Below, one piece after another: positions 31,701 through 40,945 of a DNA stretch of 64,000 nt (position 1 is its first letter; every line of letters begins with the position of its first letter). This stretch comes from Euglena gracilis (Eukaryota > Euglenida > Euglenophyceae > Euglenales): contig CP154957.1 of NCBI GenBank assembly GCA_039621445.1, positions 41,690,011 through 41,754,010 on the forward strand, written 5' to 3'. Below the pieces are notes generated by a model, which saw only the letters and a list, made by a program, of their open reading frames with translations, did not search any database and had not been told where the DNA came from. Position numbers and translations under genes: made by a program.

Positions 31701-32307
31701 GCCTGCGTCTTAGACGCAGACTTGTGCCTTATGCGGCTTCATGCCCAAACCAGCGACCCTCAAAAGTGTTTTGCACATGACAAGCTAAAAATTTGGGAAC
31801 CATGAATTTTGGACCAGGTCAAAAAAAAATGGCCCACAACTCGGAACCCTGAGGAGTTGGGCTCTGGAACATGGTGCGTTGGATTGCCCATGAAACAGGC
31901 ATTAAAAAATATCCATTCCAAAATTTGCCATCTCGACACTCAGTAAAAGTTATTTCACGATTTTGGTGCCAGCTGTGCGAAAAAAAAAAAGGACCCGTTT
32001 TACCGCTCTTGCCACACCGAGACCGTTAAGATCATTTTTGAATAGTATTTCAGAGGCTGCAATATGTCGTAGGTCTGGGACCTCAATGCAACACGAAAAA
32101 TTTTCGGGATTTGAAGAACATCAATTTCACGGGATTAATGAATGGTGGTCAATTCCGTATGAATAGTGATTTTTAACGACCCCCCTGACCCCCCCCCCCT
32201 CTGGGGGTGGTCCAGCTCAGAGGCTGGAAAAATTCGGCTGGTTGGAAAAAGGCTGCTGGCTGACCCCTCCCCCTGGGGGTCCCAGGCGCTGGGCCTGACC
32301 TGGGGTC

Positions 32308-32620
32308 CAGGCTGTGTTTTAGTCGGGTGCCGACCCCACCCCGGGGGGGGGGTGCCTGCCTGGGCAGGCACCCCAAGGCACTCCAAATCCGACCCCCCGG
32401 GGGGGGGGGTAGGCCGGGGGGGGGGGGTAGGGCACACGGCCAAAAGTGCCCTAGCACAACCCCGGTGCCGAAGGCGCCGGGGAGCCAAAAATGGCCTAAT
32501 TTCAAAGGAATGTGCCCGAGCACAGGCCGAAATCCGACCCCCCCCCGGGGGGGGTAGTGCCTGCCTGGGCAGGCACCCCGGACCCCCCCCTCCCCCCCGG
32601 GGTTGCTAAAAAACAGCCTG
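32308..32620. mobile_element. Group A hAT-like MITE, 313 bp
   Basis: Left end CAGGCTGTGTTTTAGTCGGG, right end AAAAAACAGCCTG; exact 8-bp duplication CTGGGGTC (32300-32307, 32621-32628). The subterminal GTGCCTGCCTGGGCAGGCAC palindrome is present twice and is diagnostic for the group. Confidence 0.92.
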
Positions 32621-33009
32621 CTGGGGTCGAACCGGGTACCCAAAAATCAATATCGCAAAAATGTCCAGAAAACTGCCAATTATACATAAAACGGTTTTTT
32701 TTTACCCCAAATTTGTCCTGGCTGGCCCTTTTCCGATTTTTGACCCTTTTTTGGCCCATTTTTTGCACCTCAAACAGCGAAAAATCCGTCACCGTCAGCC
32801 GCCCGAAGGGTGGCTGGAAATAATTAAAACTCATCGGGAGAGGAGGGAGTGGGGTCCCGGGCTGGAAGAAGGTTGCAGGCAGGCTGGACCCCCGGGGGGA
32901 GGGCTGTACAAGAATCCTCACAACTTGGGTTGTGGTTGTGTTGTGTTGTGTGGGTTGGGTTGTGATGGGGTTGTGGGGCACTATGGGTGCAAGGCGGTGG
33001 ACTGGGGGG

Positions 33010-33634
33010 GGGGTAGTGGGTAGTCGGCCGACTAGTCGGCCACCCAATTGGTCGGCGACTAGGCCTGGTCGGTAGCTAGTGGGCGAGACAGGGGGGGGGG
33101 TTAGTGGGTAGTCGGCCGAATAGTCGGCCGACTACCCACTCTAATGTACCAACGGGTCCAAACCGCCGACTTTTAAGCCCCCCCCCCCCAATGAAGAAAA
33201 TCCAATGCAAACTAGTTGGTGGCTAGTCGGCGGTCATAAAAATGGTCTGTGGCGGGCCCAAATCACCCAGAAATGGTCCGGATGGGTCCAAATAAGTGTC
33301 TTACGCCTAAATAAACACCCTCAGATGGAAATCTTTGGTCGGTGGGGGGTCGGTGGGCCCTTGATGGGGGTCCGGAGGTGTAAAAAACCAATGATGAAAC
33401 AGGGATTACATGAAAATCCTTTAAAAATGCAACATACTCGGGGGCTAAGTCGTTTCGTGGCTCATTTTGGCATAGGAGGGGGGGGGCTCCCCCCCCCCCC
33501 CCCCCTGCACCCCCCCCCCTCAAATAACAAAATCCCTTCTACGTTGGCAACATACTCGGGGGCTAAGTCGTTTTTGTGGCTCACTTTGGCATAGGCGGGG
33601 GGGGGGGGGTGGGGGGCGGGGGGGGGGTTGTGTT

Positions 33635-33682
<48 letters not shown>

Positions 33683-33720
33683 CCCTCAAATAACAAAATC
33701 CCTTCCATGTTGGCAATAGA
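33010..33720. repeat. Repeat S copy, inverted relative to 1090-1910, with long poly-G
   Basis: Mirror of 1090-1910. The G run at about 33635-33678 is interrupted once or not at all over more than 40 bases; its length is unlikely to be reliable in any assembly. Confidence 0.65.
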
Positions 33721-34577
33721 CTTGGAGGGATAAGAACTTTTTGTGCAAAATTTGACTTACATTGAAAATCCAATGGGGAGAGGTGTTCTTTTGTCAAAAG
33801 TGGCCCAGAATGGACATTTCCCCCCCAATTTTTTTTGCATATTCACCCCCGATTGGGGGGTTCTGGAGCCATTTGGGTGGGTTTTGACTGGCGTTGAGGT
33901 GATTTAGACAAAAAAATTTTCCCAGGGGGGGCTTAAAAGTCGGCGGTTTTGACCCGTTAGTACATTAGAGTGGGTAGTCGGCCGACTAGTCGGCCGACTA
34001 CCCAATTGTCCGCCGACTAGTTGGCCGGCCAATTGGGGAGTGGGACGACGAGTTGGCCGACCAATTGGGTAGTCGGCCGACTACCCACTACCCCCCCCCA
34101 CTACCGTCTGCCACTGGCACCATGGGGGTCCGACCGAAGCCGATAAATTTGCTTTTTTTGCATAATAAAATTAAAGGTCGCTTTTTTGCATTTTCCCTGC
34201 AATTTTCAATTTGCAACGCAATTTGAAATTGCGCTTTGCATTTGCAATCACAATTTGCAATTGCAAAATCGCAAATTGTAAATTGCAATCTGCAATTTGC
34301 AATTCAGGCAAATTGCTCCACTAACAGACAATTGGAAGTTGCACATTGGGAACACAGTCCAGGAGCTCCCAAAGGAATTTATACACAGCTTGCACCTTTT
34401 TTTAGATTTTTTTCTTTTTTGCATTATTTTGCGTCTCGATTTTTTGAGGGTCCATGTTGCGCCACCAAAAGGCAGGAATCCGTTTTTGCGGAAGAATTTT
34501 GGTTTATCGCTTCCTTTCTCTGCATTTTTTAGCTCCTCTTTTGCGATGTTTTATGACCGTATGCTTTTCTTTTGCAG

Positions 34578-34814
34578 TCGACATAATTGAACCACCATTC
34601 AACCATGTACCAACTGGCGATGGGTTCCTTTCTCCTTATGAAACGCTCCCACAAAACTTGAATCGGAACCCCTTCTACAAGTCATGGTACGATGTGCCTT
34701 TGGAGTTGCGTCAAACACCAAAGCCCCCCCCACGGACTTCGTCATCAGCCAGCATGATCCTGATTTCCAGTACCTGCAGCGTGCCTCCAGGGACAACGAT
34801 GCCATCATTTCCAG
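34578..34814 (+). CDS. Discoidin-domain protein, exon 2 (linker), with C-run frameshift
   Basis: TTTTGCAG acceptor; the first two bases complete the codon left by exon 1. It reads VDIIEPPFNHVPTGDGFLSP, YETLPQNLNRNPFYKSWYD, VPLELRQTPK, then meets an eight-C run (34723-34731). Beyond it the natural reading is one frame over: TDFVISQHDPDFQYLQRAS and RDNDAIIS, ending TCCAG|GTTTGC in phase 2, as the next exon needs. One C more in the run would keep a single frame, so a sequencing or assembly indel is the simplest explanation. The downstream part of the exon is meaningful only in the shifted frame. Confidence 0.75.
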
Positions 34815-35754
34815 GTTTGCTGCTGTTTCAATTTTTATTTTTATTTTGAATTGTGCATTGTGCCGTGCTCAAATTAGGAAAATGCGGAACAAGGGAAAGA
34901 TTTATACAGCCATGCCATTGCTTAAATGTGACCGACCAGGGTGGTTGGTTTTTTCAGAGTGACTGACTGGTTTTTGGCCAAGGTTCAGTGTTGTGTTTCA
35001 TGGATTGAATTTGGACTTTTTCCCCGGGGCAAAGCACAAAGGTGACGAGGGTGTTAGCATTTGGGAATGTACGCGGCAGTTGCGTTCATTGGTGGCCTTT
35101 GGGGAGGGGAGCAGGGGAAGGGGGACGAAGCCTGCCTGCCCGCCCTCCCCCAGGGCCCCCACTTCGAGTGGGGGGGATCCCCAGGCTGATTCCTTCCCTG
35201 CCCATCCAATCCTTCCTGGTCCCGCCCGAGGTGCCCCACCTGTGGGGCGTCCAGGAATTGCAGAGCGAGCGGGCTCTCGTGGGCCTTCCAGTGCCCGTGC
35301 CCAGCCCGGGTGCACCGGGGAGTCCTGACAAGGCAGTGCGGGCCATCGCCTGCCACCCCGCACCTGCGCAGAGCCCTGGCGAGCCCACGGGCCAGGACGG
35401 GAGCTCCGCGCTCGTGACCAGCCTGATTCCATCCGAGGAATCAGGAATCCATCCGAGGAATGGCTGGGCTGAGCTGCCCCCGGCCATGTGGCACCCATCG
35501 TGGGGACCGCCCCGAAGCCGTGATGCACCCAGCCATGTGGATCTCCGCGGGCATGCAAGCCCTCGGATCAATGTTTCCCGGTATGCCCACATTTCCAGTG
35601 TTCCTTTCCCAACCCACCGTCTTTCCTGTGCATCCGTCTGTGCCATCTACCCAACCACCCCTGCCTGTGTCTGTGCAGTCGCCGTCTCAGTTCGCATCGT
35701 CGTCCAATCAGGTCGTCGCCGCACCGGTGGGAGTGCCGCCTCCCCACCGGTCCC

Positions 35755-36249
35755 CAGGGATGAATGGGAAGCCCTTCGGTATTGAGGTAGGTGGCAGGGG
35801 GGGGGGTCCCGCCCCCCCCCCCTGGGGGGTAAGATGGTGGGGGGGGGTCCGCACCCCCCCCCCCCCCCCTAGATGGTGGGAGGGGGGGGGGTCCGGACCC
35901 CCCCTTGACAGGTGCCAAAAATAGCAGAAAATTTTCTTCCGGCGCACAGCGCCGGAAAATGAGCAAAAGACACCCCTTTTGCTGATTTTTGGACATATTG
36001 CCCATTTTTCGATGTGTTGGTGTTTTCCCCCCCAAAAAATGCTCAAGAAAATTTCAAAAAATGACCATTTTGGATCGATTTTCAAAGAAAAATCAGGGAT
36101 TTTTGACCGTTTTCGACCCGATTTCCGGCGCTTTCCAATTTCCGATTTCCGTCCATGAAATCGAAAAATTTTCGGCCCCCCCTCAGTTTCAATTTAGGAG
36201 GGGGGGGGTCCGACCCCCCCCCCCCCTCAAGGCTTCCCATCCATCCCTG
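35755..36249. mobile_element. Group B hAT-like MITE inside the coiled-coil pseudogene, 495 bp
   Basis: Left end CAGGGATGAATGGGAAGCC, right end GGCTTCCCATCCATCCCTG; exact duplication CCGGTCCC (35747-35754, 36250-36257). Taking out the element and one duplication leaves the Pro/Ser-rich frame continuous into the acidic segment, so this is an insertion into a coding sequence. Confidence 0.93.
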
Positions 36250-36804
36250 CCGGTCCCCCAGTGAGCACCCGAGCAGCGCCGCCGTGCACGCACACCTCCG
36301 CACCCCATCGTCGTCGGTCCGGCCGCACAAGGTGCCGCGGCTGGGCCTCTCCGATGATGAAGAAGAGGACGAGGGTGAGGGAGAAGGAGAAGATGATCAG
36401 GCACCTATGCCGACCGCAGCCGACCGCGGCTGACCGCGGGTTTCAGGACTGTCATAGGTGGGGCTGCCGACCACAGCCGACCGCAGCCGACCGCGCAACT
36501 TTTTTCTAATTGATGTAGATTTTTTCTGGCTCATCTGGCTCATGTTGTCACTTTTGGCCATTTTTGGTCGCTTTTGTCCCCTTTTGGCCCATTTGCCACC
36601 ATAATTCACCCATTTTGACCTATTTTGACAACTTTCGGCCACTTTTTGGCCACTTCTTGTAATTTTGGGCCATTTTGGGCCACTTTTTGGCTTTTTTGGA
36701 CCATTTTGGGCATTTTTTTTTGTTATTTTTGCCTGCTTTTGGAACTTTTGGCCATTTTAACCATTTTTTGCCATTTTTAAGCCATTTTTAGGTCATGTTT
36801 GACT

Positions 36805-37500
36805 CATACATCTCTTTAAGGACCCCGGGGGGGGCTGCTGGGCTAGCCTACAAAATTGGGCTGGCTAGAAATTTGGTTTGGCCAGCCCCCCCCCCCCCCC
36901 CCCCCTCAGGGGGGGCTGGACCCCGGCTGGACCCGAACCGGGGCGAGGAGCTAGACTGAAATCGAAATCGGAAAAATGCCAAAAACTGACCTGCAAAACA
37001 CAGCTTTGAAAAAATGATGCATCTGAAACCCCCCAAAAATGCCCCAAACGCCCCCCAAACCCCATTTTTTGGCCACTTTTGAACACAGCTTTTCAAAAAA
37101 TTTTTGGCGCTTTGTGCCGAAAAATTTTGGGCTGGACCCCCCAAAAAGGGGCTGGCTAGCTAGGGCTAGCAGCACCAGGCTTCTTTTTAAGTCAGCAGAC
37201 CCCCCCCCCCCCCCCGGGGGGGGTGGGTGGGTCCGGGCCGGACCCCCCGGGGGGGGGGGGGGGTCCCGCGCCGGAGGCGCTGGGTATACCTTTTCGGCGC
37301 GAAGCGCCGAAAATTTTTGGAAATTGCCTATAACGGGCCTGATTTTGGGGGGGTCCCCCCCGGGGTCTTAAAAAGAAGCCTGAGCAGCACCCCTCCTGGG
37401 GGAGGGGGGGAGGGGGCTGCTGCGGCTGGGCTGGGCCCAAATCGGGGCTGGCTGCAGCCGCCCCCCGGGGGGGGGTCGCAAAACCTTAAAGAGATGTATG
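36805..37500. mobile_element. Group E hAT-like MITE nested in group C, 696 bp with insert
   Basis: TIR CATACATCTCTTTAAGG and CCTTAAAGAGATGTATG (TTTAA-rich and near perfect); exact duplication GTTTGACT (36797-36804, 37501-37508). Without the nested D element it is about 480 bp, matching the copies at 26744 and 52593. Its interior is in reverse order relative to those two copies, so it inserted in the opposite orientation. Confidence 0.92.
37176..37382. mobile_element. Group D hAT-like MITE nested in group E, 207 bp
   Basis: CAGGCTTCTTTTTAAG and CTTAAAAAGAAGCCTG, perfect 16-bp TIRs; exact duplication AGCAGCAC (37168-37175, 37383-37390). It is the youngest layer of the nest and the shortest complete D copy in the window. 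Confidence 0.94.
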
Positions 37501-38178
37501 GTTTGACTGCTCTTGATGTCAAAAGCAACAAAAGACGTTTAAAGTGGCCTGAAAGTGGCCAGAAGTGGGTAAAAATGGCCAAAAGCAGAGAAAAGTGGTC
37601 AAAAGTGGGTTAAAGAGGCCAAAAGTGGTCAAAAGAGGTCAAGGCAAAGCAAAAGCTGGCCAAAAGCAGCCAAAGCACAGCAAAAAGTGGGCAAAAGCAA
37701 CAAAAGTGACCAAAAGAAAGCAAAAGGCAGGAAATAATGGGCAAAGGCAGCAAAAATCGACCAAAAGTCGGCAACAGTGGCCAAAGCAGTCCAAAAGCAT
37801 CAGAAATTGGCCAAAAGCAGCGAAAAGTGGCCAAAAGTCGGCAACAGTGGATTGTGTGATTGTGATATATGCTCATTTTTTGTTGGCCTGCCCCCCACCT
37901 ACAGCCAACTACTTTGCTGACCGCTGCCGAACGCAGCCGACCGCAGCCGACCGCGGGCTAAAATTTGGAATCTGCCATAGGTGCTTGAAGATGACCAACA
38001 ACGCCAGGGAGAAGGTCCTCGTGAAGATGGCGAGGTATGGCTGGCGGCCGGGGACCAGAGCGGAATGTATGACACCGAGGAGAAGCCAGACGAGGTCATG
38101 CAGGGCTCCCCCCGAGTGGGAGGCTGCCTGCGCTGCGCTGCAGACGCAGATGGACCGCCTCTGCAACATCGTCGATTT

Positions 38179-38431
38179 CAGGCCGTATTATAGTCGGGTG
38201 CCGACTCCACCGGGGTAGGGCACATGGCCAAAAGTGGGCACTAGCCCTAGCTAGTGAGGCCTAGCACAACCCCGGCGCCGGTGAGCCAAAAAGGGCCTAT
38301 TTTCAAAGGAATGTGCCTGGGCACAGGCCAAAATCCGACCCCCCGGGGGGGAGGGGTAGTGCCTGCCTGGGCAGGCACTCACAGGCACTCCGGACCCCCC
38401 CTCCCCCCAGGAGTTGGTAAAAAACAGCCTG
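38179..38431. mobile_element. Group A hAT-like MITE inside the pseudogene, 253 bp
   Basis: Left end CAGGCCGTATTATAGTCGGG, right end AAAAAACAGCCTG; exact duplication GTCGATTT (38171-38178, 38432-38439). The codons for NIVDF before it continue with IGAKAKEMWEAG after it when the element is disregarded, again showing insertion into coding sequence. Confidence 0.93.
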
Positions 38432-39292
38432 GTCGATTTCATCGGCGCCAAGGCGAAGGAGATGTGGGAAGCTGGGCGGCCGTGCAAATGGCCGCCGCTG
38501 TGAAGGACAAGGTGGACGAGCAAGGAGTGGTGGTGCAAGAGCTCAAGCAAAGGATGGTGGCCCAAGAAGCGGCCCACGTGGACCTGATGGAGAAGGTGGT
38601 GAAGGTGAAGGATGACATCGTCAAGCTACATCAAGGAATATCCCAACTCCACAAGCTCATGCTCATGGTGGCCACGGCGGAGGAGCGGATGACAAGAGTG
38701 GAGAAGTACATCCACGACGTGCTCGGGGACTTCGGTGAAGATCTCCGGAGGATGCGAGCGAAGGTGAAGGAGACGGAGGACAACGCCGCTGCCGCAGTGA
38801 TGGTGGTGAAGAGCGGCGTGCCGATGAGCGGTCTCACCGATCTGGTGGAGGTGGCGCACCTCAGGGCCGCGGTACAAGAGCTGCTACAGGTGAAGGAGCG
38901 GCAGCGTGCCGAGAATGCCCGGCTGCAGGAGAAGATCAACACGTCCGAGGGGCAGATGGCCGCCCTCGTCGCCAAGGTGAGGAGGAGGCCAAGGAGACCG
39001 TGGTGGCCCAAGGCAAGGCGGTGGAGTGGCGCAGCACCTCGCGGCGCAGCTGCAGTATCAGCGCACCGAGAACGCCTGGCTGAAGGAGCAGGTCAAGTTC
39101 CTGACGGCTCAAGTGTCCACCCTCACCAGCAAGGTGGATGCGGCTGCGACCCGGGAGCCCAAGGTCGCCAAGCTGCCGCCGCTGATTCTGGGGAGGATCC
39201 AGAAGGTGGAGACGGAGGTCCAGAAGGTGAGCACCCAAGCCCAGGCGGTGGCCGTGGCCGTGCAACGGCTTGCCGCGGAGTGCAAGCACTGA

Positions 39293-39798
39293 GGAGTGCA
39301 AGCGGAGCGGAGCACTGGCTAGTCAACCGACCAGTCGGTCGACCAGCCAGTACCCCTACCAACCAGGTGACCGACTAGTCGGTACAGCGGGGGGGGGGGG
39401 GGGCTGGCTACAGGGGGAAATGGGTGGTCGGTGGATTAGTCAGTCAACCAGTCGACTGACTGGTCGACTGAAACGTACCAAAGGGGGGGGGGTCACGGGC
39501 TACAGAAATGCGTTGTCGCCCCTCAATCGAAAGCTCTTTTCATCAGGTTTACAGCGATGGCCTCAGAATTCAGCCGCTACGCACAGATCTCTCATTCCAG
39601 TAATTTCCAGTTTCTGAAAATTACACCAAACAACCAATTTTTTTGCACTTCACCACAGGTATGTTTGCATTTCACTCCAATTTGTTGGCATTTAACCACA
39701 AAAATGTTTGCATTTTCACCCCAATTTGCAAAAAAAATTCTCATTACGATCCGTGATAACAGAAATTGGAAAAGATGATTGCTGCATGCAGGGAGGGG
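39293..39798. repeat. GACCGACTAGTCGGTC palindromes and spacer
   Basis: 39320-39480 stacks palindromes such as GACCAGTCGGTCGACC and ACCAGTCGACTGACTGG around C/G runs. 39500-39790 has only short degenerate TTGCATTTCACC repeats. No gene. Confidence 0.5.
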
Positions 39799-40945
39799 TC
39801 TACCGCAAAAATGGAATCCTAACTTTTTGGTTGCCTCCGCGGAGCTTCCGCAGAGGCTCCGCGGAGGCTGAGGTAACCAGGTTTGCCAGAGTATGTTGTG
39901 AATTTGGAAATAAATGAATGGGAATTTGTTTTTTTTTGTGTTATTAAAAGAAACATTATTCAATGTCAAACACGGCAACTGCACTCTGTGGCAGATCATC
40001 CGCTTCCGAACCTGTCAGAACCTGTCTGTTTTCTGTCCCTTTGCACAGAGGATACAAGGAATTGACGGACTTTGGGAGGCAACATAGAGCTTAAAACGAA
40101 ACCAAAGTGAATTAATTTATTCAACCAGAATTGCACCAAATTTTCCAGAATTTTACCCAAAATTGTGATCCCGCTAAGATATGTCTCAACTTTTGATCCC
40201 AGATTGTACTGCATCTTCTACCAGGTGAACCAAAAGTCACGTGGGGGAGGTGGTAGGCAAATTTCACGTCAGCATGGATCTCATGTTGCAAAAAAAAAGT
40301 CATGTGAAATCCAAAGTGGCGTCCATTTGGTTGTGCCCGGGGGGGGGGGGGGGGCGGGGGCTCCCTCCCCCTCCACCCCCCTCCCCCTCTCCCCAATAAA
40401 AACATCCTTTTGTGTGGACAAAGTTTTGGCGGACATGGCGTAAATGGCAAATGGGGAAACGGTAAAAGCAAAATCAGGCGGATATGTTGTTTTTGTGTCA
40501 AATGGATAAATGGTTTCGAACAAGTTTGGTGGGCATGTCGTAAGTGGCAAACGGGTGAACGGTCTGCGCCACATCAGGCCGACATGACATTTTTGTGGCA
40601 AATGGGGGTATGGGGACGTGTGAGAGGGAAAAAAGTTTCGTTGTTTGTGGGATGTGGGCGGTGTTGCAGTCTAAACAAGATTAAAAATTTTTTTAGGGAT
40701 ATGTGGCAAAAATGGGAAAGAATTTTTTGTGGAGTTGGGGGTCAAAAAAACAACAACGAAAATTCCTCTTCCTCTGGGCATTAGTGTGGAGGCAGTGGGG
40801 AGGGGTGTGGGGGGGGAGGGCTTGGCGCCAACCCATAACATATTTTTTTTATTTTTTTCCAGACGTGGCCCATATACAAGGTAACCAGCCTCCGTGGAGG
40901 CTCCACGGAGGCTCAGGTAACCAAAAGTTAGGATTCCACATTTGC
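39799..40945. mobile_element. Element K, TIR element of about 1.15 kb
   Basis: Left end CTACCGCAAAAATGGAATCC followed by TAACTTTTTGGTTGCC and a GCCTCCGCGGAGGC palindrome; the right end is the mirror (GGAGGCTCCACGGAGGC, then GGTAACCAAAAGTTAGGATT, then CCACATTTGC). A similar terminus stands alone at 59430-59545. No recognised protein; target duplication not determined. Confidence 0.65.

Larger units (their letters stand above)
30996..34577 (+). other. Intron 1 of the discoidin gene, 3.6 kb
   Basis: GTTTGT donor and TTTTGCAG acceptor. It contains complete group D (31453-31700) and group A (32308-32620) elements, a copy of repeat S inverted relative to 1090-1910 (33010-33720) with a very long poly-G run, the 33780-33930 dispersed repeat, TAGTCGGCCGACTA palindromes, and a TTGCAATTTG low-complexity stretch (34195-34310). 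Confidence 0.6.
36398..37987. mobile_element. Group C TIR element inside the pseudogene, 1590 bp, carrying nested E and D
   Basis: Ends CAGGCACCTATGCC and TGCCATAGGTGCTTG; duplication AAGATGAT / AAGATGAC (36390-36397, 37988-37995; 7 of 8 match). Both subterminal regions carry GCCGACCGCAGCCGACCGC repeats; a long field of GGCCATTTTTGG / CAAAAGTGGCC repeats fills the rest. Group E (36805-37500) is inserted inside it, and group D inside that. The flanking codons (GAAGATGA then CCAACAA) are in frame when the element is disregarded. Confidence 0.82.
35460..39292 (+). pseudogene. Disrupted GC-rich coiled-coil protein gene, intronless, unidentified
   Basis: Coding segments 35460-35754, 36258-36397, 37996-38178 and 38440-39292 are separated only by TIR elements with 8-bp duplications; ignoring these, the frame continues across the first two gaps. 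The N-terminal part is Pro/Ser-rich (FPVHPSVPSTQPPLPVSVQ), then acidic (LGLSDDEEEDEGEGEGEDD), then about 280 residues of coiled-coil character (ELKQRMVAQEAAHVDLMEKV, ERQRAENARLQEKINTS, YQRTENAWLKEQVKF) ending ECKH and TGA at 39290. There are frameshifts near 38108-38114, 38465-38475, 38978 and 39023. Third positions are strongly G/C, unlike the host gene. Possibly a retrocopy or a mobile-element structural (Gag-like) protein; this is inference. The 5' end may lie upstream (35050-35460). Confidence 0.6.

Noticed and set aside
35755-38431. Elements in the coiled-coil gene as programmed excision elements or as transposon-derived introns
   Set aside because: The in-frame junctions would fit excision, but the gene also has several frameshifts unrelated to the elements, there is no GT...AG at the element or duplication edges that would restore the frame, and identical elements stay in place in introns elsewhere. 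Plain insertion into a gene that then decayed is simpler.
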